Shown piece by piece: positions 35,229 to 44,000 of a stretch of DNA of 64,000 nt (the first letter of the stretch is position 1; each line of letters starts with the position of its first letter). The stretch is from Neisseriaceae bacterium HSC-16F19. Its GTDB lineage: Bacteria; Pseudomonadota; Gammaproteobacteria; Burkholderiales; Neisseriaceae. The DNA is taken from contig NZ_JALJZY010000014.1 in assembly GCF_024171525.1 (NCBI RefSeq), forward strand, positions 1 to 64,000. The letters run 5' to 3'. A program made the position numbers and the translations under genes. The notes beneath the pieces were generated by a model that did no database searches, had not been told where the DNA came from, and was given only the letters and a program-made list of their open reading frames with translations.

Positions 35229-36452
35229 ATGGAAATGATCGGCAATATTATTATTTATATAATAATGACCTGTGCCTTTATCGGTGCATTGGGTGCCATT
35301 AAAGACCCGGATACCGGTGTGGGTAAGGAATTTATGGCGGGTATGCATACGGTGGGGCATATTTTTGTGCCTGCCGCAGGCATTATGGCCGCCATTCCTT
35401 ATCTGACGGTGTTTATCAATACCTTTGTAACACCGTTTTACGAGTTGATCGGTGCCGACCCGGCGATTGCTGCCACCGCCATTCTGGCCTCCGACATGGG
35501 CGGCCACCAATTGGCTTATGCCTTGAAACAGTCTTATGAGGGCTGGGTGATGGCCATGGTGGTGGGCTTTATGTCCGGTGCCACCATTGTGTTCTCCATT
35601 CCCATGGGTTTGGCCATGCTGGACCGCCGTGATCACAAATACATGTCGCTCGGCATTATGGCCGGTGTCTTGTCCATCCCCATCGGCGCCTTGATTTCCA
35701 CCCTGATGATTGTGATGTTCGACACCAATATCCGCAGTGTGGTGGATGTGACGTCCGCACCGGACCGCGCCTTCGTGATTTCCTTTGTGCAAATCCTGAT
35801 CAACTTGCTGCCGCTGTTCATCTTTATGTCCCTGATTGCCTTGGGTCTGAAGTTCTTCCCCAGCATGATGATCAAAGGCTTTATCATCTTCGGCCGCATT
35901 ATGGATGCCCTGATTAAGCTGGTGCTGGTGTGCTCGATTATCGAAATCTTCACCGGTCTGTTCAGCACCGTATTGGGCGGCTGGGGCTTTGACCCGATTA
36001 TCGCCGACGAAGAAGACCAGGTGCGTGCCTTGGAAACCGCAGGCTATATCGGTGTAATGTTGGCCGGTGCCTTCCCGATGGTGTATCTGATCCGTAAATA
36101 CGCCAGCGGCCTGTTGAACGCCGTGGGCGGCAAAATGGGTCTGTCACCCGAGGGCAGTGCCGGTTTGCTGGCCACCATTGCCAATATTCTGGCCATGTTC
36201 ACCTTGGTACGTGCCATGCCGGCCAAAGACAAAGTGATCAATATTGCCTTCGGCGTGTGTGCCGCCTTCCTGCTGGGTGACCACCTGTCGTTTACCGCCA
36301 ACTTCCAGCCGACCATTATTTTCCCGGTGATTGTCGGTAAGCTCTCTGCCGGTTTGATCGCGATTTTCTTCGCCTACAAACTGGCCGTGCCGACCGCCTT
36401 GAAACTGGAACAGGAAGAGAAAGCCCAAGAAGAAGCGGAACTGGCCAAGTAA
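35229..36452 (+). CDS. eutH: Ethanolamine permease EutH
   Basis: EutH is the membrane protein that moves ethanolamine into the cell. The 407-aa length is about that of enterobacterial EutH. About ten hydrophobic helices are present, with HIFVPAAGIMAAIPYL, ASDMGGHQLAYAL and LLGDHLSFTANFQPTIIFPVI as recognisable segments. The start at 35229 was chosen for its AGGAGGAG site and position; a longer frame would begin inside the Correia-like element. No eutBC ammonia-lyase is nearby, so intake must feed another route. The C-terminus is Glu/Ala/Lys-rich. Confidence 0.9.
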   Translation: MEMIGNIIIYIIMTCAFIGALGAIKDPDTGVGKEFMAGMHTVGHIFVPAAGIMAAIPYLTVFINTFVTPFYELIGADPAIAATAILASDMGGHQLAYALKQSYEGWVMAMVVGFMSGATIVFSIPMGLAMLDRRDHKYMSLGIMAGVLSIPIGALISTLMIVMFDTNIRSVVDVTSAPDRAFVISFVQILINLLPLFIFMSLIALGLKFFPSMMIKGFIIFGRIMDALIKLVLVCSIIEIFTGLFSTVLGGWGFDPIIADEEDQVRALETAGYIGVMLAGAFPMVYLIRKYASGLLNAVGGKMGLSPEGSAGLLATIANILAMFTLVRAMPAKDKVINIAFGVCAAFLLGDHLSFTANFQPTIIFPVIVGKLSAGLIAIFFAYKLAVPTALKLEQEEKAQEEAELAK

Positions 36453-36477
36453 TCGTCTTACCGTTGTATCCGACTGG

Positions 36478-36525
36478 GGCGCGCTGATGCTGTATAACAC
36501 CCGACAATCAGCGCGCCCTTATTTA
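36478..36525 (+). terminator. Terminator-like hairpin after eutH
   Basis: GGCGCGCTGA (36478-36487) pairs with TCAGCGCGCC (36508-36517) around a 20-base loop. CTTATTTATTTGTT follows, so the U-tract is weak. Confidence 0.6.
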
Positions 36526-36643
36526 TTTGTTGCGGTGAAGTCAAACAGCATGGTCATAGAATTGGGGTTTCCCCACCCGCAGCCGACGCTGTTTCAGGGA
36601 GGAGCAGTTTATTTTTTGACATCTGTCTATCAAGGAGATTTTT

Positions 36644-37951
36644 ATGAAAAAAGTATCAAAAGTCGTTTTGTCCTGCTCTGTCGCCTTGGCATTGTTGAGT
36701 GCCTGCCAGCACGGCAGCGTGACACAGGCACCGGCAACCGGTGTGAGCGCCGGTACCCGACAAGCCGTTTTGGAAAAAGGCGTGTGGGAAGACAAGCTCT
36801 ATGAACGCCTGGTCAAAATGATTACCGAAAACGGCAAAGGCAGTGTGGGTTATGATGCCCATAACAAACCCTATGCCGTATTTGACTGGGATAATACCGC
36901 CATCATCAATGATATCGGCGAGGCGACATTCACCTACCAAATCGCCAATTTGGAATTCAAAATGACCCCGCAACAGTTTGACGAGGCCATCCGCAAAAAT
37001 CTGCCCAAAGAAAACTTCAGTGCCGATTGGAACAACAGCGACGGCGGTGCGGTGAATATCGAGAAAATCGCCGTCGATTTGTTGAAAAACTATACCTATA
37101 TTTACCAGAACTATAAGGGTATGGCCGGTAACAAATCTTTGGCAGACATCAAGAAAACCGACCAGTACAAAGACTTCAGCGCCAAATTGCGTTATCTGTA
37201 TGAAGCCGTGGGCGACTCTTTCAGCCCGGACATCAGCTATCCGTGGGTGACCTATCTGTTTGCGGGATTTACTTCGCAAGAAGTGCAGGATTTGACCGAA
37301 AAATCGATTGATTATGCTTTGAAAGACGATTTGAAATACGAAGTATGGCAAAGCCCGGCATCTTTAAAAGGCGAGGCAGGCCAGGTTTCGGTTAAATTCA
37401 AACGCGGCATCCGCAATGTCCGGGAAGTGCAAAATCTGATTAAAGCCTTGAAAGACAACGGTATCGATGTTTATGTGTGCTCCGCCTCTTATTATGATGT
37501 GATTTATCCTTATGCCACCAACAGCAAATACGGCTACAACGTGGATAAAGACAAAATCACCGCCATGCGCTTGGCCAAAGACGGCAAGGGTGTGATTCAA
37601 AGCGAGTTGGACAGCCGTTATGCGCAAACACAAGGCACGGGCAAAACCGAAACCATCCAAAAACTGATTGCGCCCAAGCACGGCAACAAAATCCCGCTGC
37701 TGGTGGCAGGAGACAGCAACGGCGATTACGCCATGATGTCTGATTTTGATTTGCAGGTCGGCATTATCTTCAACCGCATCCGTGATACTTCCAAAGGTAT
37801 CGGCAAATTGTCCAAAGACGCGGTAGACACTTATGGTCAGGATAATGCGGTGTACTTCCTGCAAGGGCGCGATGAAAACAAAGGTGTACTGCTGCACGGC
37901 CGTGAAACGGTGTTGCTGGAAAAAACCGAGGCACAGCTTTTGAAAAAATAA
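36644..37951 (+). CDS. HAD-superfamily phosphatase lipoprotein
   Basis: The 435-aa protein has a lipoprotein signal with lipobox LSAC (Cys21), so it acts in the envelope. The HAD motifs are intact: DWDNT (Asp81, Asp83), SAS (280-282), a Lys in GTGKTETIQK (about 334-340) and GDSNGD (356-361). The architecture resembles secreted phosphorylcholine/phosphoethanolamine phosphatases such as PchP, though that match is from memory. Next to eutH, a plausible task is to release ethanolamine from phosphoethanolamine. AAGGAG lies before the ATG. It has its own terminator. Confidence 0.82.
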   Translation: MKKVSKVVLSCSVALALLSACQHGSVTQAPATGVSAGTRQAVLEKGVWEDKLYERLVKMITENGKGSVGYDAHNKPYAVFDWDNTAIINDIGEATFTYQIANLEFKMTPQQFDEAIRKNLPKENFSADWNNSDGGAVNIEKIAVDLLKNYTYIYQNYKGMAGNKSLADIKKTDQYKDFSAKLRYLYEAVGDSFSPDISYPWVTYLFAGFTSQEVQDLTEKSIDYALKDDLKYEVWQSPASLKGEAGQVSVKFKRGIRNVREVQNLIKALKDNGIDVYVCSASYYDVIYPYATNSKYGYNVDKDKITAMRLAKDGKGVIQSELDSRYAQTQGTGKTETIQKLIAPKHGNKIPLLVAGDSNGDYAMMSDFDLQVGIIFNRIRDTSKGIGKLSKDAVDTYGQDNAVYFLQGRDENKGVLLHGRETVLLEKTEAQLLKK

Positions 37952-37976
37952 CGGACACTGTTGCAGAACAATACAG

Positions 37977-38006
37977 GGCCGCACTGGATAAGGTGCGGCC
38001 TTTTTA
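37977..38006 (+). terminator. Terminator after the HAD lipoprotein gene
   Basis: GGCCGCAC and GTGCGGCC form an 8-bp stem around a 9-10 base loop, followed by TTTTT. Confidence 0.85.
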
Positions 38007-38024
38007 TGTTCAAGACAGGTCTCA

Positions 38025-38125
38025 CACCAATCCAAAAAATAATCTAAGCGGATTGTCTCGCCTTGTCGTACTACTTGTACTGTCTTCGGCTTGCCGCCTT
38101 GTTATCTTATTTTTTGAATTGGTAT
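38025..38125. mobile_element. Correia-like element, second end type (about 101 bp)
   Basis: It starts ACACCAATCCAAAAAATAA and ends TTATTTTTTGAATTGGTAT. Inside is the same CTCGCCTTG, GTACTACTTGTACTGTC, GGCTTGCCGCCTTG core in the opposite orientation. It pairs with the element at 49592 as a second subfamily by its ends. Confidence 0.8.
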
Positions 38126-38179
38126 CAGACTTTCAGGCAGTCGTAGACAGCGGAATATGGCTGCAGGGGCGTACAAACT

Positions 38180-38322
38180 GAGACCTTTGAAAAACCGCCA
38201 TCTGCGGCGCATTTCTGCGTTGCGCGCTGCTCGATCGCTTGCCTATCTATGTGATATGTCTGCGTTCGCTGCGCTGCTACGCCTTGAACTGCATCCACAG
38301 CTGGCGGTTTTGCAAAGGCCTC
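38180..38322. mobile_element. MITE-like element, copy 3 (143 bp)
   Basis: Same length and core as the copy at 3890, with slightly decayed ends (GAGACCTTTGAAAAACC and GGTTTTGCAAAGGCCTC). Together with copy 2 it brackets the inserted gene set between nusG and rplK. Confidence 0.8.
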
Positions 38323-38370
38323 AAACTATCGGGCGGCGTAGTATTTAAGCCACACAGATGAGCAAGTTAC

Positions 38371-38399
38371 TTGAAATTTGATGTTTTTCTTTCTATAAT
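38371..38399 (+). promoter_or_regulatory. Sigma-70 promoter for rplK
   Basis: TTGAAA (38371-38376) and TATAAT (38394-38399) are spaced by 17 bases, 66 bases before rplK. It gives the ribosomal-protein/RNA polymerase operon its own start after the insert. Confidence 0.85.
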
Positions 38400-38464
38400 G
38401 CCAAGTTATTTTGGGGAGCGGCCTTTAACGGCTGCGTTTGACCCGTTTTTTTGGAGTATATATC

Positions 38465-38896
38465 GTGGCAAAGAAAATCATTGGCTACATCAAACTGCAG
38501 ATTCCTGCAGGCAAGGCCAATCCGTCTCCGCCCGTGGGCCCGGCTTTGGGTCAGCGCGGTCTGAACATTATGGAATTCTGTAAGGCATTTAACGCGGCTA
38601 CCCAGTCTATGGAGCCGGGTTTGCCGATCCCGGTGGTGATTACCGCCTTTGCGGACAAATCTTTCACTTTTGTGATGAAAACCCCGCCGGCGACCATTCT
38701 GCTGAAAAAAGCAGTCGGTCTGCAAAAAGGCAGTGCCAACCCCCTGACCAACAAAGTGGGCAAAGTGACCCGCGCCCAACTGGAAGAAATCGCCAAGACC
38801 AAAGAGCCCGACCTGACTGCGGCTGACTTGGATGCGGCCGTGCGTACCATCGCCGGTTCCGCCCGTTCTATGGGCCTGGATGTGGAGGGTGTGTAA
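38465..38896 (+). CDS. rplK: 50S ribosomal protein L11
   Basis: L11 is at the GTPase-associated centre of the large subunit. The 143-aa product starts AKKIIGYIKLQIPAGKANPSP and has the conserved C-terminal GSARSMGLDVEG. Translation starts at GTG (38465) with GGAG upstream. rplA overlaps its stop by one base. Confidence 0.98.
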   Translation: MAKKIIGYIKLQIPAGKANPSPPVGPALGQRGLNIMEFCKAFNAATQSMEPGLPIPVVITAFADKSFTFVMKTPPATILLKKAVGLQKGSANPLTNKVGKVTRAQLEEIAKTKEPDLTAADLDAAVRTIAGSARSMGLDVEGV

Positions 38897-39588
38897 TGGC
38901 CAAAGTTTCCAAACGCTTGAAAGCACTGCGCGCTTCTGTTGAAGCCAACAAACTGTACGCCATCGACGAAGCCATTGCGGCGGTAAAACAGGCAGCCACT
39001 GCCAAGTTTGACGAGTCTGTGGACGTTTCTTTCAACCTGGGTGTGGATCCGCGTAAATCCGACCAAGTGATCCGCGGTTCCGTGGTATTGCCCAAAGGTA
39101 CCGGTAAAACCACTCGCGTGGCCGTATTCACCCAAGGCGCCAATGCCGATGCCGCCCGCGAAGCCGGTGCCGATGTGGTCGGTTTTGAAGATCTGGCCGA
39201 AGAAGTGAAAAAAGGCAATCTGGACTTCGACGTGGTCATCGCTTCTCCGGACGCCATGCGCATCGTTGGTCAGCTGGGTACCATCCTCGGCCCGCGCGGT
39301 CTGATGCCGAACCCGAAAGTGGGTACCGTTACCCCGAATGTGGCCGAAGCGGTGAAAAACGCCAAAGCCGGTCAGGTTCAATACCGTACCGACAAAGCCG
39401 GTATCGTACACGCCACCATCGGCCGTGCTTCTTTTGCCGAAGCCGATTTGCGTGCCAACTTCGATGCTCTGCTGGACGCCATTGTCAAAGCCAAACCGGC
39501 TGCGGCCAAAGGCCAGTATCTGAAAAAAATCGCCGTATCCAGCACCATGGGTCTGGGCGTGCGCGTGGATACTTCCAGCGTGAACTAA
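38896..39588 (+). CDS. rplA: 50S ribosomal protein L1
   Basis: L1 forms the L1 stalk near the E site and can repress its own operon by binding mRNA. The 230-aa product has the family segments GTGKTTRVAVF, LGPRGLMPNPKVGTV and the C-terminal ISSTMGLGVRVD-like end. It is coupled to rplK by a TAATG overlap. Confidence 0.98.
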   Translation: MAKVSKRLKALRASVEANKLYAIDEAIAAVKQAATAKFDESVDVSFNLGVDPRKSDQVIRGSVVLPKGTGKTTRVAVFTQGANADAAREAGADVVGFEDLAEEVKKGNLDFDVVIASPDAMRIVGQLGTILGPRGLMPNPKVGTVTPNVAEAVKNAKAGQVQYRTDKAGIVHATIGRASFAEADLRANFDALLDAIVKAKPAAAKGQYLKKIAVSSTMGLGVRVDTSSVN

Positions 39589-39639
39589 TGATGACGGGGC
39601 TGTCTGCCAAGACAGTTCCGCATCCCGATTTTCAGGCAG

Positions 39640-39835
39640 CCTGCTGCCTGATTTGGGCTGCTTCGTTTGAAGCAGATGTCCAAGACCGTAGGGAGGGGCA
39701 GGACAGCCGGCTCCTTTAATCCGCAAGGCCCTACGCAGACGGTAGTCCCAGAACATTTTTCCTAATGTCTCTTTGGGTTGCCGCGCTGGTGGAATATCAG
39801 CCGATATTCCGTTGATAAACAGTGGGAGGTAGACC
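39640..39835 (+). promoter_or_regulatory. Probable L10 (rplJ) leader
   Basis: The 247-base rplA-rplJ gap carries several short stems (for example GTAGGG at 39691 with CCCTAC at 39729, and GGAATATC/GATATTCC at 39791-39810). This is the position of the L10 autoregulatory leader in other bacteria. I did not match the conserved L10-binding motif base by base. Confidence 0.5.
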
Positions 39836-40336
39836 TTGAGTCTCAGTATTGAAACCAAGAAAGCAGCCGTAGAAGAGATTAGCAGCGGTATCGCTAATGC
39901 TCAGACTATGGTGATTGCTGAATATCGCGGTATCAGTGTTGCCAGCATGACTGAACTGCGTGCCAATGCCCGTAAAGAAGGCGTGTATCTGCGCGTCCTG
40001 AAAAACACCTTGGCCCGCCGTGCAGTTGAAGGTACTTCTTTTGGTGGTTTGTCCGACCAGATGGTCGGTCCGCTGATCTACGCCGCATCGGAAGATGCCG
40101 TAGCCGCCGCCAAAGTGCTGCACCAATTCGCGAAAAAAGAAGACAAAATCATTATTAAAGCCGGTTCTTACAATGGCGATGTGCTGGATGCTGCCCAAGT
40201 GGCCGCACTGGCAACCATCCCCAGCCGCGAAGAACTGTTGTCCAAACTGTTGTTCGTTATGCAAGCCCCCGTTTCCGGCTTGGCGCGCGGTTTGGCTGCC
40301 CTGGCCGAGAAAAAGGCCGGCGAAGAAGCTGCGTAA
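39836..40336 (+). CDS. rplJ: 50S ribosomal protein L10
   Basis: L10 anchors the L7/L12 stalk. The 166-aa product has the family N-terminus (LSIETKKAAVEEISSGIANAQ) and the C-terminal L12-binding helix. Translation starts at TTG with GGGAGGT upstream. A rare start codon fits a gene under translational control. Confidence 0.97.
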   Translation: MSLSIETKKAAVEEISSGIANAQTMVIAEYRGISVASMTELRANARKEGVYLRVLKNTLARRAVEGTSFGGLSDQMVGPLIYAASEDAVAAAKVLHQFAKKEDKIIIKAGSYNGDVLDAAQVAALATIPSREELLSKLLFVMQAPVSGLARGLAALAEKKAGEEAA

Positions 40337-40396
40337 TCCCGATTTTGTTATTCAACCGATTTTTAAATCCAATCCAAATTGTAGGAGTTTGATAGC

Positions 40397-40771
40397 ATGG
40401 CTATTTCTAAAGAAGACATCCTGGAAGCCGTTGGCAACCTGACCGTTATGGAACTGAACGACCTGGTTAAGGCGTTTGAAGAAAAATTCGGCGTATCTGC
40501 CGCTGCTGTTGCCGTGGCTGCCGGTCCGGCCGCCGGTGGTGGTGCTGCCGCTGAAGAGAAAACCGAATTTGACGTGATCCTGGCCGATGCCGGCGCGCAA
40601 AAAGTAGGCGTGATCAAAGTGGTACGTGCCGTAACCGGTCTGGGCCTGAAAGAAGCCAAAGATCTGGTGGACGGTGCTCCGAAACCGATCAAAGAAGGCG
40701 TTTCCCAAGCCGAAGCCGACGACATCAAAAAACAACTGGAAGAAGCCGGCGCCAAAGTCGAAATCAAATAA
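40397..40771 (+). CDS. rplL: 50S ribosomal protein L7/L12
   Basis: L7/L12 recruits translation factors to the ribosome. The 124-aa product has the N-terminal dimer domain, an Ala/Gly-rich hinge (about 35-52), and the C-terminal domain KVGVIKVVRAVTGLGLKEAK. A TAGGAG-type site is upstream. Confidence 0.98.
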   Translation: MAISKEDILEAVGNLTVMELNDLVKAFEEKFGVSAAAVAVAAGPAAGGGAAAEEKTEFDVILADAGAQKVGVIKVVRAVTGLGLKEAKDLVDGAPKPIKEGVSQAEADDIKKQLEEAGAKVEIK

Positions 40772-41015
40772 TCCGGTTAAAGCATCACAGGCTGACAGCT
40801 GCGCGCTGTCGGCCTGCTTTTGCTTTCAGTGGCGGTTATTTTTTATAAAAATTTACATTTCAGCGCAAATTTTTCCTGATTTTACATTGAATGATTTAAT
40901 CAGGCTGCCTGAAAAGATTTAAGTGTATATTTTTATAAAAAATAATCGCAAATTCAGCCCTTTCCGAATTTGCCTCTGTTTCGATTCCGTAATCCTACTC
41001 ATCGGAGCCTCTTCC

Positions 41016-44000
41016 ATGACTTATTCCTTTACCGAGAAAAAACGCATCCGCAAGAGCTTTGCCAAGCGGGCCAATGTGTTGGAAGTGCCTTTCCTGCTGG
41101 CCACCCAGCTGGATTCCTACGCCCAGTTCCTGCAAATGGAAGTGGCCTACGACAAGCGCAGCGACATCGGCTTGCAGGCAGCCTTCAATTCCATTTTCCC
41201 CATCATCAGCCACAACGGCTATGCACGCCTGGAGTTTGTGCATTATGTGCTGGGCGAGCCCTTGTTTGACATCGCCGAGTGCCAGCTGCGCGGCATCACC
41301 TATGCCGCGCCGTTGCGCGCGCGCATCCGCCTGGTGATTCTGGACAAAGAATCGTCCAAACCCACCGTGAAAGAAGTGCGCGAAAACGAAGTGTATATGG
41401 GCGAAATCCCGCTGATGACCCCCAGCGGCTCTTTCGTGATCAACGGTACCGAGCGTGTGATTGTGTCGCAGCTGCACCGTTCTCCCGGCGTGTTCTTCGA
41501 GCACGACCGCGGCAAAACCCATTCTTCCGGCAAGCTGTTGTTCTCCGCGCGCATCATTCCCTACCGCGGTTCCTGGCTGGACTTTGAGTTCGATCCCAAA
41601 GACCTGCTCTACTTCCGTATCGACCGCCGCCGCAAAATGCCGGTGACCATCCTGCTCAAAGCCCTGGGCTTTACCAATGAGCAGATGCTGTCCATGTTCT
41701 ACGATACCGAAGACTTCTTCCTCTCCAAAGACGGCGTGGAAACCCCGCTGGTATTGAGCCGCCTCAAAGGCGAGACCGCCAAATTCGACATCGTCGGCAA
41801 AGACGGCCAAGTGCTGGTAGCCCAAGGCAAACGCATCACCGCCAAGAGCCTGCGCGACATTTCCGCCGCGGGCATCGAGCGTTTGAGAGTGGAAGCCGAC
41901 AGTCTGATCGGCAAAGTATTGGCTGCCGACGTGGTGGTGGCCGATACCGGCGAAGTGCTGGCCAAGGCCAATGACGAGATTACCGAAGAATTGCTGGCGC
42001 AATTCGACATCCACGGCGTGACCCAAATCCAGACCCTGTACATCAACGATCTGAATCAGGGCGCCTATATTTCCAGCACCCTGCGTACCGACGAGACTGC
42101 CGACCAGCAGGCAGCACGCGTGGCCATCTACCGCATGATGCGCCCGGGCGAACCGCCCACCGAAGAAGCGGTGGAGTTGCTGTTCAACCGTCTGTTCTTC
42201 AATGAAGACAGCTACGATTTGTCGCGCGTGGGCCGCATGAAATTCAACACCCGCACCTACGAGCAAAAACTGAACGAAGACCAGCAAAACTCCTGGTTCG
42301 GCCGCATGATGGGCGGCATGCTCGCCCAGGCTGCGGCGGACGGCACTTATGTGCTCTCCATCGAAGACATTGTGGCCGTGATTGCCACCTTGGTGGAATT
42401 GCGCAACGGTTACGGCGAAGTGGACGACATCGACCACTTGGGCAACCGCCGCGTGCGTTCCGTGGGCGAACTGACCGAAAACCAGTTCCGCAGCGGCTTG
42501 GCGCGTGTGGAACGTGCGGTGAAAGAGCGTTTGAACCAGGCGGAATCGGAAAACCTGATGCCGCATGACCTGATCAACGCCAAACCGGTTTCCGCCGCCA
42601 TTAAAGAATTTTTCGGCTCCAGCCAGCTGAGCCAGTTTATGGACCAGACCAACCCCTTGTCCGAAATTACCCACAAGCGCCGCGTATCGGCCTTGGGCCC
42701 GGGCGGTCTGACCCGCGAACGCGCCGGTTTCGAGGTGCGCGACGTACACCCGACCCATTATGGCCGCGTGTGCCCGATTGAAACCCCGGAAGGTCCGAAC
42801 ATCGGCCTGATCAACTCCTTGTCGGTGTATGCCCGTACCAATGAATACGGTTTCCTGGAAACCCCCTACCGCCGCGTGGTGGACGGCAAGGTGACCGACC
42901 AGATCGATTATCTGTCCGCCATCGAAGAAGGCCGTTTCGTGATTGCCCAGGCCAATGCCGAGCTGGACGAAAAAGGCACGCTCACCGGCGAATTGGTGAC
43001 CTGTCGCGAAAAAGGCGAAACCATCATGGCTTCACCGGAGCGCGTGCAGTATATGGACGTGGCCACCGGCCAAGTGGTGTCTGTGGCGGCTTCGCTGATT
43101 CCCTTCTTGGAGCATGACGACGCCAACCGTGCCTTGATGGGTGCCAACATGCAGCGTCAGGCCGTACCGTGTCTGCGTGCTGAAAAACCGCTGGTGGGTA
43201 CCGGCATCGAACGCGCCGTGGCCATCGATTCGGCCACCGCCATTGCCGCCCGTCGCGGCGGTGTGGTCGAGTATGTGGATGCCAACCGCGTGGTGGTGCG
43301 CGTTCACGACGACGAAGCCGTGGCCGGCGAAGTGGGTGTGGACATCTACAATCTGGTGAAATTCACTCGTTCCAACCAGTCCACCAATATCAACCAGCGT
43401 CCGGTGGTGAAAAAAGGCGACGTGCTGCAACGCGGCGACGTGGTGGCCGACGGTGCTTCTACCGACTTGGGCGAACTGGCGCTGGGTCAGAACATGACCA
43501 TCGCCTTTATGCCGTGGAACGGTTACAACTTCGAGGACTCGATTTTGATTTCCGAGCGCGTGGTGGCGGAAGACCGCTACACCACCATCCACATTGAAGA
43601 ATTGAATGTGGTGGCGCGCGACACCAAGCTGGGTGCCGAAGACATCACCCGCGATATTCCCAATCTGTCCGAGCGCATGCAAAACCGCTTGGACGAAAGC
43701 GGCATCGTCTATATCGGTGCCGAAGTGGAAGCCGGCGACGTGCTGGTGGGCAAAGTGACGCCCAAAGGCGAAACCCAGCTCACCCCGGAAGAAAAACTCT
43801 TGCGTGCCATCTTCGGTGAAAAAGCTTCCGACGTGAAAGACACCTCGCTGCGCATGCCCACCGGCATGAGCGGTACCGTCATCGACGTACAGGTATTCAC
43901 CCGCGAAGGCATTCAGCGCGACAAACGTGCCGAGTCCATTATCCAGGCCGAGCTGAAACGCTACCGTCAGGACTTGAACGACCAGCTGCGCATTTTCGAT

